Source: Trifolium pratense (lineage: Eukaryota; Streptophyta; Magnoliopsida; Fabales; Fabaceae). From it: 64,000 bases of DNA. Below, piece after piece: positions 1 to 12,500 of this stretch; the stretch's first letter is position 1, and every line of letters begins with the position of its first letter. The notes beneath the pieces were generated by a model. The model searched no databases. It saw only the letters and a list, made by a program, of their open reading frames with translations, and had not been told where the DNA came from. The translations under genes and the position numbers were made by a program. The stretch covers positions 22,618,409 through 22,682,408 of the forward strand of contig NC_060065.1 of NCBI RefSeq assembly GCF_020283565.1, read 5' to 3'.

Positions 1-435
1 CCTTATCAGATTTTGAAAAGAGTGGGGAAAGTGGCGTATAGGATTGCTTTACCGCCATCATTGGCGAATTTGCATGATGTGTTTCACGTGTCACAATTGA
101 GGAAGTATGTTAGAGACCCGTCACATGTGATTGAGTCAGATGATGTTCAAGTGAGGGATGACTTAACGGTCGAGACTGTGCCTTTGAGGATTGAAGGTAG
201 AGAAGTGAAGAGGTTGAGGAACAAGGATATCGCCTCGGTGAAGGTAGTATGGGGAGGACCCGCTGGTGAGAATGCAACTTGGGAATTGGAGAGCAAGATG
301 AGGAGCTCGTATCCGGAGTTATTCTCAGGTAATTTTCGAGGGCGAAAATTCTTTAAGGAGGGTAGAGTTGTAACGACCCAATTTTCATTTATTCGTTTTT
401 ATGTGTTAAAATGTTTTATTGACGTGGCATTTTAA
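1..435 (+). CDS. Ty3/gypsy polyprotein, 3' end (integrase C-terminus with chromodomain-like tail), partial
   Basis: The frame is open from the first base and runs off the left edge, so only the last ~145 codons of the pol polyprotein are present. The start of the visible part (HDVFHVSQLRKYV) is the conserved C-terminal integrase segment of plant Ty3/gypsy elements. The part after it (VKVVWGGPAGENATWE, then SSYPELF) has the pattern of the chromodomain-like tail of Tekay/Del-type chromoviruses, which in the family targets integration to chromatin. The frame reads about 22 codons into the LTR before its stop, a normal arrangement. The rest of the element, including its 5' LTR, must lie to the left. 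It is the youngest layer here, because its LTR interrupts B provirus copy 1. Family assignment rests on motifs read by eye. Confidence 0.8.
   Translation, partial: PYQILKRVGKVAYRIALPPSLANLHDVFHVSQLRKYVRDPSHVIESDDVQVRDDLTVETVPLRIEGREVKRLRNKDIASVKVVWGGPAGENATWELESKMRSSYPELFSGNFRGRKFFKEGRVVTTQFSFIRFYVLKCFIDVAF
355..367 (+). promoter_or_regulatory. Polypurine tract of the Ty3/gypsy element
   Basis: The purine-rich run AAGGAGGGTAGAG lies directly before the LTR start (TGTAAC at 369). This is the expected place and composition for the plus-strand primer of reverse transcription. Confidence 0.6.
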
Positions 436-2605
436 ATAAGTTAATAACTTTAGTTATTTATCGAATGCTTTAGTTATTAGGCGAGTAGTGAGAGTTATCG
501 TGTTATTGGGCCAAGCCAATGGGCTTGAGGCCCAATGGGCCTTGTGAGGTGTGTGTGTGGCGCCCTTATGGCCATGAAGCAAGGGAGAGAAATTCATTTT
601 ACTCATAAGTTTTGTGTTCTTGAGAGAAGAGAGGAGAGTTTGTGGAGCTAGGGCAAGAAGAAAAGCTAGAGATTCAAGATCTTCGTCGAGTTTTCTTCGA
701 ATCCAGGTATGAGAGTAGTTTCCTTAATCGTGGGTGATCCGAGGAAGGGGAGAATGCCGATTTCTCCTCACCCGAACTTCCTCCACCCCATTTTCGTTTT
801 GGTTTGGGAGAGTTAATCTTCGAGAAAATGAAACCCAATGTTAATAACATGTTCAATATACTTCTACCATGTAGTGTGAGCGAAATCATGGGTTAAATAA
901 TGAGAATTTGTATGTTTTGAGTGATTATATGTGTTCTTGAGCTTTTAGACTCATAAATGTTAAATCCTTGCTTTTTCGATGTTAATGATGTGGATCGGAG
1001 AATCAATCCGTCCTTTTGTGCTTATATATGTGTTATATACATGAAAACAAACATATTTGGGGTTTATAACATGAAAAATGGGATTTTGGGTGATTTTGAG
1101 TGAAAAATCGTATTCTGGAACTCAAGAACAGTTGTTCTTCTGGTGTGGTTCGCTACCTGTTCGCTACAGCGAACGTGTTCGCCAGATGCTCGCCAACTGC
1201 TCGCCAGTTGAGGTTTTGTGTCTGTTTGCGTTCGCTACCTGCTCGCTACAGCGAATGTGTTCGCCAGATGCTCGCAACAGCGAATGTGTTCGCCAGATGC
1301 TCGCTACAGCGAACGTGTTCGCCACCTGTTCGCTACCTGCTCGCTAATTGGATTTTGGCTCTGTGTCTGTTCGCTACCTGTTCGCTACCTGTTCGCTACC
1401 TATTCGCTACCTGTTCGCTATAGCGAACAGCTCTGTGACAGGATTATTTTGTTGATGTTTTGTTAGTGGAATTATGCACTTATAACATGTAATTGTGATA
1501 TTCTAACATACAATTAGGTGCTTTTAGCTATGATTAATTGTATGATGATGAAATATGATAAAGGAAGTGATTAATGAAGAATATTAGGATAATTGTTTAT
1601 TCTAATAATGAAGAATGTTGGATATTATTCCACATTGTAAAGGAAGAAGCTTATTGCTATTAATTGTGAGTGGATTCATGAAACATAAACATGCATTCAT
1701 GAATTAAATAGGATATTGGATATTCCAATAAAGAAGTATATCGGATTATATTTATCCGATAAAGAAGGATATTAGAGGTGAGATACTCTAATAAAGAAGA
1801 TGGTACCACATGCATTAGTAATGTCTAGGATTGACATTCATGAAGTTGAAGCATTAGAGTTGCATTAGGTTATATGTGTGCATTACTTGATAAGTGATAT
1901 GTGACACATGTTTGACTACTTGTGATATTTGATAACTGATACTTGATAGTTGGTATTCGATTATGTATTTTGAGAACTGCTAATTGGATTATAGATGTGT
2001 ATATATATGTATATATATATGTATAATTGTGAGGCATGCTTATGGTATTGAAGTAGTGTTTAAGTATCGATTTACTTACACTTGTATTTTGATTATGTGA
2101 TCTAACTCTCATGTTTTGTGTTATGTGCTGGACCGTTGGGGGTTCAGGTTCTCAGGTTGAGGATCCCGATCAGAGTTAGAGGCTGCTCGTGCTCGTGTAG
2201 TGCGCTTTTTGGTGAGGAGTTAGCGTAGACTACTCCTTAGATATATGTTATATATCTTTTTGATGGGTTGTATAGAATTGCTCTGATTAGGTCTTACCGG
2301 GTCGGGTTATTCGTTTGAATTGTATTAAGCCCGTGATGGCATATTTAACTTTGCTATTCCTATCTTTTGAATTGTAAACATAATATCCTTTGTTGATATG
2401 GCCTAGAGCCTAGGGATATTGTGTGAACAATTATGATCATTGTATGATATACATTATGATAATTATTCGCTTTTAATTCCGCTGTGCTAGCATGATTTTT
2501 TTAATTATGCCGTGGTTTGTATTATTAACATGTGACGCCTAGATTTTCTTAAGTGTTTTATTTATTTATATTTAATAAATACGCGTTAAGGGGTTGGGTG
2601 TTACA
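369..2605 (+). mobile_element. 3' LTR of a Ty3/gypsy chromovirus, 2237 bp
   Basis: It begins TGTAACGACCC after the polypurine tract and ends GGGTGTTACA, giving the 6-bp terminal inverted repeat TGTAAC/GTTACA. The bases after it (GACAGCAG) continue the B-provirus sequence exactly where copies 2 and 3 have AAGGGACAGCAG. The element therefore inserted in the movement-protein part of B copy 1, with GACAG the likely 5-bp target duplication; the left copy is outside the window. The LTR has a 30-bp tandem repeat at 1148-1435. Short ORFs across that repeat have no family features. The rest (436-1147 and 1436-2605) holds only LTR sequence. Confidence 0.85.
1148..1435 (+). repeat. Tandem repeats inside the LTR (30-bp and 11-bp units)
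   Basis: GTTCGCCAGATGCTCGC recurs at about 30-bp spacing (near 1177, 1259, 1289, with a variant near 1319). It is followed by an 11-bp unit TTCGCTACCTG repeated near 1370-1425. Many units hold the short palindrome GTTCGCTA-TAGCGAAC or its CAGCGAAC variant. The block is clearly GC-richer than the surrounding LTR. Confidence 0.75.
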
Positions 2606-5600
2606 GACAGCAGAATTAAAACATTTCCTGAATCTATAATAGCTATTCTTGAATCAAATTTAAATGATGGACCAGTTTATTTTAACTGTTATCCTAATTA
2701 CTCTATGAACTTAACAGATAGTTTCACACCTACATCATTAGTAATTAATATTCAATGTATGGATGGCTTATTTAATGAAGGAGTTGCCAATATAGATGTA
2801 TGTCATAGAATTAAATATAAAGTTTCAAATATTAATTACAATTTCAAAGCAATTAGAAGTTCGCCGAAGAACGAAACCATTATTGTTGAAGCTAATTTAA
2901 GACGATCAAATATTACTACACCAAAAAGATTAAAGGCTTCTGACTTAAGACAAAAATTACCAGAAGAATGGATATTACAGGATATAATGCCTCCCCCAAA
3001 ATTAGAATCAAGACAACCTAGACAATTTATATTAGAAAATGATGGTAGCATTAGGATCAGAATGAATAGAAGTCAATCCATGAGGATTGAAGAACCTATT
3101 AGTAGTAGAGCTAGTACAAGCTCTAGAAGATCTATAGATTCTACCATTAATATTAATTTAGCAGGAGTTGATTTTACTCCTAATATTCCCCAACCTATCT
3201 ATGAGACTGAGGGAAGAAATGATTCTCCTCCTATGTCTCCTACTGCCTCACAAATTCTTAATGTTATAGAATTAGAAGAAGAGTTTGAAATAAATAAAGC
3301 TTGGATTAGAGAAGACTTTGAAGCGGATTATAATAAAGAAAAAAGAGATTGGTACTTTGGTACTTTTGAGAAAATACAAACTGCTTATTATCTTAAAAGA
3401 TTTTATGACTATATTAGAAATAAAAGAATTAATGTCTATTTCTTCACTTGGTTTGAAGAATATTGTATAGAACAAAAAATAATTAATCCTTTCATACAAA
3501 CAAATTATTTGAATGTTACTACAAAAACTGCTAAAAAATGGACAACATTAACCAATAAAACTGTTGAATTTGTTCATCCTCCATTAGAAGCCATTAAGAT
3601 AGAAAGTCATAATGTACCCTTAGAAGCTTATCCCTTTAAATCACCAGAAAATGCTGATATAGGAAAAGTTCAGTCTCAGCTGAATTTTTCAAATACCATA
3701 TTAAGCACCATAGCAGATCAGTTAGATAGAGTAGAGACTCAGATGTCTCATACTCCTCTTACAAATAATAAAATAGAGTCTTACAAGGATTTTCCTTTAG
3801 ATCCGCAAAGACCTATATACAAATTGATTAATGTCCCTGAGAAGGATTTAAGCGAAGTCAAATTAGGGCCTAGAAAAGATGAATTAGTAGATAATCTTAT
3901 GAAGAAATTATCTGATTTATCTATTAATGGGAAAGCAAAAGCACAAGTAAACATATTAGAGAAGAATGAGGATAATTCTGAAATTAATAGAATTAGAAAA
4001 CACATGGGTTACCAAGGAAAAACGAGAAACTATTATCCTAGACCTAGTTTTCCGGATCTTCAATTTGAAGAAGCTAGAGACATGGTTGCCAGCTCTTACA
4101 GCGGTAATTCAATTATAGAATGGAACATAGATGGACATAGTGAACAAAATATATTAAATACCATTCAAGAGATGACCATGGCAGCTACAGCTTTTAAATC
4201 AATAGGTGAAAATTCAGATAAAAAAGCTGCTATATTAATAATTACTGGTTTTACTGGACAATTAAAAGGATGGTGGGATAATATAATTAGTCCTGAAGAA
4301 AAACATGCTATCTTAGAAGCTAAAAAATTAAATCCAACAACAGGCGTCTTAGGAGATGAAGATGCTGTAAATACTTTATTATATACAATTACCAAACACT
4401 TTGTAGGAGATCCAGCTCAAATACAGGATAGAGCTGCAGATCAATTAGCAAACCTTTATTGTCCTACAATGAGTGATTATCGTTGGTATAAAGATATGTT
4501 TTTATCAAAATTATGTAATAGACCTGATGGTGGTGCTGATTATTGGAAAGAACGATTTATAGCAGGATTACCTAGATTACTAGCAGAAAAGGTTAGAATG
4601 GCCATTAAAGCTAAGAGTAATGGAGTTATTCCTTACTTTATATTAACTTTTGGACAAATATCTAGCCAAATTATAGAAACTGGAATAGGAATTTGTACAG
4701 ATTTTAAAATTCAGAATAAAATTAAATCTGAGGTAACTCAAAGTAAAAAAGAATTAGGGTCATTTTGTGAACAATTTGGAATAGAGCCCATTAGAGCCCC
4801 TAGTAAAAAGGCTAGAAAAAATTACACAAAAACCTCTAGCAATTATAAACCTTATAAAAAACGGAAAAATCATTACAGAAAAAATAAAGAACCCTCTGGG
4901 GACAAATCTTATAAATCTAAAGGAAAGAAGAAAACATTTCAGAATGATAAATCTGATATTAAATGTTTTAAGTGTGGGCGTTTTGGTCATTATGCAAAAA
5001 CTTGCCGTGTTAAACAAAAAATTAACGAAATACATAAATTAGACATCAGTGATCAGTTAAAAGAAAATCTTATTAATGTATTAAGAGATATTATGTTAAA
5101 TGATACTTCATCTATTAGCTCTGAAGAATCTTCTTATGAAGAAGATGACCTTAACCAAATATTAACTAGTTCCGAGTCAGAAATTAGTTCTGAAGAAGAT
5201 TGTTGTTTAGGAGCTGAATTATGTACTTGCGATAAATGTATTAAAGGTATAAATGTAATTACTAGTGATCAAGCTACTACCTTAATAAGTATATTAAGAG
5301 ATATGCCTGAATCTTCACAAAAGGAAGAATTCATGTTACAAATTAAAAACATGATAGATCAGGAAGAAAAGAACAAAAATACCGTTCAAAAAATAGAATT
5401 TAAAGAAATCATGAATAGATTTAAACCTATTATTACTCCCCCAATAACTATTAAAGATTTACAAAATGAAATCTCTCTCATGAAACAAGAAATAGATTTA
5501 TTAAAGGTAAAAAATTTAGAGCTAGAAGTTAAATACTTAGAATTAAAGGGAAAACAAATTATAAATAACGAAGTTGGAACTTCAAATATGAAACAAGATA

Positions 5601-7585
5601 TGGATAATCCCCCCTATATTGCCACTCTAAATAGAATGATTACACATAAATGGCTTTGTCCAATTACTTTGCTTGTTAAAGATCAATGATTCGATCTAGT
5701 AGCATTAATAGATTCTGGTGCAGACATGAACTGTATCCAAGAAGGATTAATACCTACAAAATTTTATGAAAAAACTTTGCAAGGATTAAGTGGTGCAGGA
5801 GGCCATAAATTACAAGTTCAGTATAAATTAACAGATGCTAAGATCTGTAAAGATCATGTTTGTTATAAAACTCATTTTTTATTAGTAAAAAATATACATC
5901 AACATATTATTTTAGGAACACCGTTTCTTTCATTATTATACCCTTTTACAGTTTCTCATGAAGCTATCACTTCAAACGCCCTGGGAAGGGAAGTTATATT
6001 TAGATTTTTTGAAGCACCCAGAATTAAAGATTTAAATACTGTTCAAAACCTTTCTACATCCACAATTAATTTAATTTCTCAAAAGAAAAAACATATTAAT
6101 ATGCTAAATAAAGAAATTCAATATAAAAGGATAGAAAGCCAATTAGAATCTAAAAATATAAAAGACAAAATTATTCTATTACAGCAACGTTTTGAAAAAG
6201 AAATATGTTCCGAACATCCCAATGCCTTTTGGGATAGGAAGAAGCATATTGTATCATTACCTTATGAACCTAGCTTTAATGAAAGGTCTATACCCACAAA
6301 GGCAAGACCAATTCAAATGAATCAGCAATATTTAGAATATTGTAAAAAGGAAATTAAAGATTATTTAGATAAAAAATTAATTCGACCCAGTAAATCTCCT
6401 TGGAGTTGTACAGGATTTTATGTCAATAATCCGGGAGAATTAGAGAGAGGTGCTCCCAGATTAGTTATTAATTATAAACCCTTAAATAAAGTGCTTCAAT
6501 GGATTAGATATCCCATTCCTAATAAAAAGGATTTAATAGGACGATTATCTAATTCAATCATATTTTCTAAATTTGATTTAAAGTCAGGATATTATCAAAT
6601 TCAATTAGAAGAAAAGGATAAATATAAAACTGCTTTTGTAGTCCCCTTCGGTCATTATGAATGGAATGTAATGCCCCTAGGACTAAAAAATGCTCATAGT
6701 GAATTCCAGCACATTATGAATGATATATTAAATGATTATCAAGAGTTTTCTATTGTCTATTTAGATGACATATTAGTATTTTCCAAATCTCTAAATGAAC
6801 ATTTTGACCACTTAGAGAAATTCTTTGAAATCATTAAAAACAATGGATTAGTTTTATCAGCCAGAAAAATGAAATTATTCCAAGTTAATGTGAGATTTTT
6901 AGGATTCAACATATATCAAGGAACTATTACTCCCATTAGTAGAGCTATAGAATTTGGAGATAAATTCCCAGATGAATTAAAAGATAAAACTCAATTACAA
7001 AGATTTTTAGGATGTGTAAATTATGTGGCTGACTTTATTCCCAACATTAGGATCATTTGTTTACCTTTGTACAAAAGACTTAAGAAGAATCCTCCCCCAT
7101 GGGATGATACCATGAGTCAAAGTATTAGACAAATTAAGCAACTAATTAAAAGACTACCCTGCTTAGGAATCCCAAATCCCCAAGCTTTTCTTATTGTAGA
7201 AACTGATTCCTCTGATTTAGGATTTGGAGGAATATTAAAACAAAGATTACCCGAGTCGTCCCTAGAACAAGTGGTTAGATATTATTCTGGAACCTGGAAT
7301 CCGGCACAACTAAATTACAGTAATATTAAAAAAGAAGTTTTAGCCATTGTTTTATGTATTACTAAATTTCAAGATGATCTATTTTCAAAGAAATTTTTAT
7401 TAAGATCTGATTGTAAGGCCGCAAAAGAAGTTTTACAAAAAGATGTTAAGAATTTAGTTTCCAAACATATTTTTGCCAGATGGCAAGCCTTATTATCATG
7501 TTTTGATTTTGATATAGAACATATTAAAGGAGAAAAGAATTCATTACCAGATTTTCTTACCAGAGAATTTTTACAGGGAAAATGA
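2606..7585 (+). pseudogene. EPRV-B ORF1 polyprotein, copy 1 (5' truncated, one internal stop)
   Basis: This is the replication and structural polyprotein. In order: 30K-type movement protein (NLNDGPVYFNCYPNYS, 2660-2705); coat protein region with CCHC knuckle CFKCGRFGHYAKTC (about 4965-5006) after a Lys-rich stretch and before a Ser/Glu-rich acidic stretch; aspartic protease DSGAD (5713-5727); reverse transcriptase with YLDD (about 6760-6771); RNase H with ETDSSD (about 7200). The only break in the surviving part of ORF1 is a TGA at 5687-5689, ten codons before the protease motif. The frame is the same on both sides. In the conserved RT segment LKNAxSEFQ this copy has His where its sister copy 3 has Pro. 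The stop codon overlaps the ORF2 start as ATGA. Related to copies 2 and 3 at near-identity. Confidence 0.85.
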
Positions 7586-8857
7586 GTAAAAAAGACAGTT
7601 ATGGCCCTCCTCTTGAGGAGTCTAAAAAGGTTATTACCGCAAAGCAAGTATTACAGAATTCATCTGCTTCTGCTTCATTATCAACTCAAAATAAATTCAC
7701 CCCATTAACCCCTTTGGCCTTACCAGCCTTCTATCCCTCTTCATCGCCTAGAGGTATTAGGCCATCATTAAATACAAAACTAGTTTCGCCATTAACTTTT
7801 GCTTTAAACACTCCATCCTCATTAAATACCCCTTCAAGAATCCCAGATAAATTACCTTTCTACACCCCCCCCAGATTCATTATCTTGTCCTTTCATGGAA
7901 AAAGACTACAAGAAGATTCTTTTTCTATTAGAACCAGAATTTAATTTCGATGGATCGTTACTACAAATTACTTCTAAATTTTTCCCTCAAGGTTTTCATT
8001 ACTTACCCTCTCACCCAGAAAAGTCAAGATTATTTTATGAGTTTATTTTAGTGGATACTGAGTCCATTGATATAACTCATACTTTTGATAAGAATGATAA
8101 AAATAAAATTATTTTCTCAAAATTTAAAATTTTAAAAATATTATCACCTTCTGATTGGAAGGCTCATCCTTCTCATACCAGAAGTTTCACTAGACGCTTT
8201 ACTCCCCAGCATTACTCATATTATGACTACATGGAAGCCTGGTCCAATATGTTATATTATCAACCATTTGATCATTCTTGGTTCATCTGGTTTAAGAAAG
8301 ACTTCCCCCTTGAGTTCCCATTATGGTTTATTAAATGGTTCCATGAATGGGGCCCAGAAATCAATATTTATCCAGATTATGCAGCTATAGCTTTTGAATT
8401 GTTTAGCTCAAGAATTAATGTGTCAGATTATTTAAAAGTATTAGCTTTTCATGCTACTTTCGGAATTTCGTGGATTACTTCATGGACTTTCAAAAAAGAA
8501 TTATCAGTTCCAAATGCTAACATCTTCTGGATCGTTCGGAGCATAAGGATTAAATGGTGTAACAAATTTAACCCAGACTTAATTAAATCTCAAGTATTAC
8601 AAGATTGGTTCAATAAAAACCCCAAGTGTTTCATTACCAAAGAAGCCACAGAGAAAGAAGGAGAATTCTTAGCCGAAAAATCAAAATTTTTGGCCGATTT
8701 ATCTTCTTCGACCAGCAAAAAAGAATTACTAAAGAAATTACAAGCAGCAATTTCAGAGTCAGACATCAACAACGATGAGGACTCGGGAGATTCGTCTCAA
8801 AGCTTAACCCGGGATAATGGAGACGATTGTTATGGGATTATAGATCTACAAGATTAA
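7582..8857 (+). pseudogene. EPRV-B ORF2, copy 1 (frameshifted at a C run)
   Basis: A protein of unknown function that in this virus group follows ORF1. It starts ATG at 7582 in a 4-nt ATGA overlap with the ORF1 stop, which suggests coupled or reinitiated translation. The N-terminal ~95 residues are Ser/Pro-rich and low complexity. The C-terminal part has many Trp/Phe residues (SWFIWFKK, LWFIKWFHEWGP, SWITSWTF) and an acidic tail ending YGIIDLQD. The two halves are in different frames (7582-7944 and 7895-8857), the change falling at a cytosine run near 7864-7872. That run is 8 C here and 6 C in copies 2 and 3. I know no function. It is homologous to the A and C ORF2 proteins by the shared WFxWF...FPxWF pattern. 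Confidence 0.75.
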
Positions 8858-9023
8858 AAGTATTATTGGTTCAAACGACATTATTGTCATTATGGCCGAC
8901 ATAATTATGGGGAATCTTTGCTTTTCAAAAAGATAGATTCCTGGCAAACATCATTATTATTACTTTTGACTATTTTTATTTGTTTGTATTAGAAATAATT
9001 GTCATGTAATTATTGTGTTTTAA

Positions 9024-9165
9024 CTGACAGTTGTCAGTATAGGTTCTTCCTTCCCCTCTATAAAAGGAAGTTTAGTTTTCATTATGAAGCATCGAAAAAT
9101 TCTCTGAGTACAACAATCTGAAGAATTCTCGAGATCTTTTGTAAGTGTTATCCAGTATAAATAAA
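9024..9165 (+). promoter_or_regulatory. EPRV-B pregenomic RNA promoter and polyadenylation signal, copy 1
   Basis: TATAAAA at 9059-9065 lies in the intergenic region after ORF2, with a dyad CTGACAGTTGTCAG (9024-9037) just upstream. AATAAA follows at 9160-9165, about 100 bp downstream. A promoter closely followed by the poly(A) signal is the usual caulimovirid arrangement: the signal is ignored on the first pass and used on the second, giving a terminally redundant RNA. 8858-9023 has no gene. The same set recurs in copies 2 and 3. Confidence 0.65.
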
Positions 9166-9323
9166 ATGTTTTCTCAATATAATCTCTTCTTTCATATACT
9201 AACTTTTCAAGTTATATTTTTATCAAATTCTGAATTAGATTTATTTCTTGATACCTTTCTATTATTCTCTTATCATATTTTATGTTTTGTTTTTATCATC
9301 AATTACAACGATCCAGCTTATTA

Positions 9324-9336
9324 TGGTATCAGAGCC
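9324..9336 (+). promoter_or_regulatory. Minus-strand primer-binding site (initiator tRNA-Met)
   Basis: TGGTATCAGAGCC is complementary to the 3' end of plant initiator tRNA-Met, the primer of all known caulimovirids. By convention it is position 1 of the viral genome, so it marks the copy 1/copy 2 boundary. It is followed at once by CCTC-GAAA-GAGG, a 4-bp stem with a GNRA-type loop. The leader 9337-9569 up to ORF1 holds no gene; it has two GTTGGTAAGCCCG repeats. Confidence 0.85.
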
Positions 9337-9569
9337 TCGAAAGAGGTCTCTTAGAAATTTAAGTTTATTTCAAGGTTTTTCGTAAACTAAGATTTGCTCC
9401 TTATTTTCTTATTTGTTTTTTCTATTTCCTAGCGTTGGTAAGCCCGGATAGTTGTGTTGGTAAGCCCGTTAAAATCCCAGGAGAGGAGTTAGGTGGTGTT
9501 CCTGCAACCTTTTGAGTCCGTTGGTGTTCCCGTTAAGAAAGGAAAATAAAAATAAAGAAAACAAGAAGT

Positions 9570-12500
9570 ATGTCTAGAATACTTAGAACTTTAAGTGAAC
9601 TAGGATCTTCTAGGAGAGATCGTGCCATAGTTACTTCTGGATTATCACCCCAAGAATTAGAAGCTAGAAGTGACCAAGATAGATATCAAAACCATGAATT
9701 AGAAATAGCTGAAATTGAAAACAAATTACAGAATTGGAAACTACCTGAAATCAGTTATAAAGAGATTTATAAATCAAGTATGTTTGACAACTTTAGAGCA
9801 CATAGTATTACTCAAACTATAGAATCATCAAAATCTATAACTCATCAACGGGAAACTATTAATCTATTAAATGAAAAATTACTAGAAGAACATATAAAAC
9901 AAGGCTTTCGGTATATTCATTTAGGATTAATTAAAGTTGCGGTAAAACCTCTACATAAATTAGGATTAAATACTCCAATATATTACTAGTATTAAGGGAC
10001 AGCAGAATTAAAACGTTTCCTGAATCTATAATAGCTATTCTTGAATCAAATTTAAATGATGGACCAGTTTATTTTAACTGTTATCCTAATTACTCTATGA
10101 ACTTAACAGATAGTTTCACACCTACATCATTAGTAATTAATATTCAATGTATGGATGGCTTATATAATGAAGGAGTTGCCAATATAGATGTATGTCATAG
10201 AATTAAATATAAAGTTTCAAATATTAATTACAATTTCAAAGCAATTAGAAGTTCGCCGAAGAACGAAACCATTATTGTTGAAGCTAATTTAAGACGATCA
10301 AATATTACTACACCAAAAAGATTAAAGGCTTCTGACTTAAGACAAAAATTACCAGAAGAATGGATATTACAGGATATAATGCCTCCCCCAAAATTAGAAT
10401 CAAGACAACCTAGACAATTTATATTAGAAAATGATGGTAGCATTAGGATCAGAATGAATAGAAGTCAATCCATGAGGATTGAAGAACCTATTAGTAGTAG
10501 AGCTAGTACAAGCTCTAGAAGATCTATAGATTCTACCATTAATATTAATTTAGCAGGAGTTGATTTTACTCCTAATATTCCCCAACCTATCTATGAGACT
10601 GAGGGAAGAAATGATTCTCCTCCTATGTCTCCTACTGCCTCACAAATTCTTAATGTTATAGAATTAGAAGAAGAGTTTGAAATAAATAAAGCTTGGATTA
10701 GAGAAGACTTTGAAGCGGATTATAATAAAGAAAAAAGAGATTGGTAGTTTGGTACTTTTGAGAAAATACAAACTGCTTATTATCTTAAAAGATTTTATGA
10801 CTATATTAGAAATAAAAGAATTAATGTCTATTTCTTCACTTGGTTTGAAGAATATTGTATAGAACAAAAAATAATTAATCCTTTCATACAAACAAATTAT
10901 TTGAATGTTACTACAAAAACTGCTAAAAAATGGACAACATTAACCAATAAAACTGTTGAATCTGTTCATCCTCCATTAGAAGCCATTAAGATAGAAAGTC
11001 ATAATGTACCCTTAGAAGCTTATCCCTTTAAATCACCAGAAAATGCTGATATAGGAAAAGTTCAGTCTCAGCTGAATTTTTCAAATACCATATTAAGCAC
11101 CATAGCAGATCAGTTAGATAGAGTAGAGACTCAGATGTCTCATACTCCTCTTACAAATAATAAAATAGAGTCTTACAAGGATTTTCCTTTAGATCCGCAA
11201 AGACCTATATACAAATTGATTAATGTCCCTGAGAAGGATTTAAGCGAAGTCAAATTAGGGCCTAGAAAAGATGAATTAGTAGATAATCTTATGAAGAAAT
11301 TATCTGATTTAACTATTAATGGGAAAGCAAAAGCACAAGTAAACATATTAGAGAAGAATGAGGATAATTCTGAAATTAATAGAATTAGAAAACACATGGG
11401 TTACCAAGGAAAAACGAGAAACTATTATCCTAGACCTAGTTTTCCGGATCTTCAATTTGAAGAAGCTAGAGACATGGTTGCCAGCTCTTACAGCGGTAAT
11501 TCAATTATAGAATGGAACATAGATGGGCATAGTGAACAAAATATATTAAATACCATTCAAGAGATGACCATGGCAGCTACAGCTTTTAAATCAATAGGTG
11601 AAAATTCAGATAAAAAAGCTGCTATATTAATAATTACTGGTTTTACTGGACAATTAAAAGGATGGTGGGATAATATAATTAGTCCTAAAGAAAAACATGC
11701 TATCTTAGAAGCTAAAAAATTAAATCCAACAACAGACGTCTTAGGAGATGAAGATGCTGTAAATACTTTATTATATACAATTACCAAACACTTTGTAGGA
11801 GATCCAACTCAAATACAGGATAGAGTTGCAGATCAATTAGCAAACCTTTATTGTCCTACAATGAGTGATTATCGTTGGTATAAAGATATGTTTTTATCAA
11901 AATTATGTAATAGACCTGATGGTGGTGCTGATTATTGGAAAGAACGATTTATAGCAGGATTACCTAGATTACTAGCAGAAAAGGTTAGAATGGCCATTAA
12001 AGCTAAGAGTAATGGAGTTATTCCTTACTCTATATTAACTTTTGGACAAATATTTAGCCAAATTATAGAAACTGGAATAGGAATTTGTACAGATTTTAAA
12101 ATTCAGAATAAAATTAAATCTGAGGTAACTCAAAGTAAAAAAGAATTAGGGTCATTTTGTGAACAATTTGGAATAGAGCCCATTAGAGCCCCTAGTAAAA
12201 AGGCTAGAAAAAATTACACAAAAACCTCTAGCAATTATAAACCTTATAAAAAACGGAAAAATCATTACAGAAAAAATAAAGAACCCTCTGGGGACAAATC
12301 TTATAAATCTAAAGGAAAGAAGAAAACATTTCAGAATGATAAATCTGATATTAAATGTTTTAAGTGTGGGCGTTTTGGTCATTATGCAAACACTTGCCGT
12401 GTTAAACAAAAAATTAACGAAATACATAAATTAGACATCAGTGATCAGTTAAAAGAAAATCTTATTAATGTATTAAGGGATATTATGTTAAATGATACTT

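Larger units (their letters stand above)
2606..9323 (+). mobile_element. Endogenous pararetrovirus, lineage B, copy 1 (5' truncated by the LTR)
   Basis: A provirus of a Caulimoviridae member, running from inside the movement-protein region of ORF1 to the primer-binding site at 9324. It lacks the first ~140 codons of ORF1 and its leader, which were cut off by the Ty3/gypsy insertion. Order: ORF1 (MP, CP with zinc knuckle, AP, RT, RNase H), ORF2, intergenic promoter. It continues without a break into copy 2, so copies 1 and 2 form a head-to-tail tandem permuted at the primer site. That is expected if concatemeric or circular-derived viral DNA was integrated. Assignment to a florendovirus-like group is from the two-ORF plan and is inference. 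Confidence 0.85.

Noticed and set aside
1148..1435. CRISPR-like array
   Set aside because: Units are contiguous, short and degenerate with no unique spacers, inside a plant LTR.
5687..5689. Programmed readthrough at the B copy 1 TGA
   Set aside because: The same position is sense in copy 3 and a different stop lies next to it in copy 2, so point mutation is simpler; kept only as a clustering observation.
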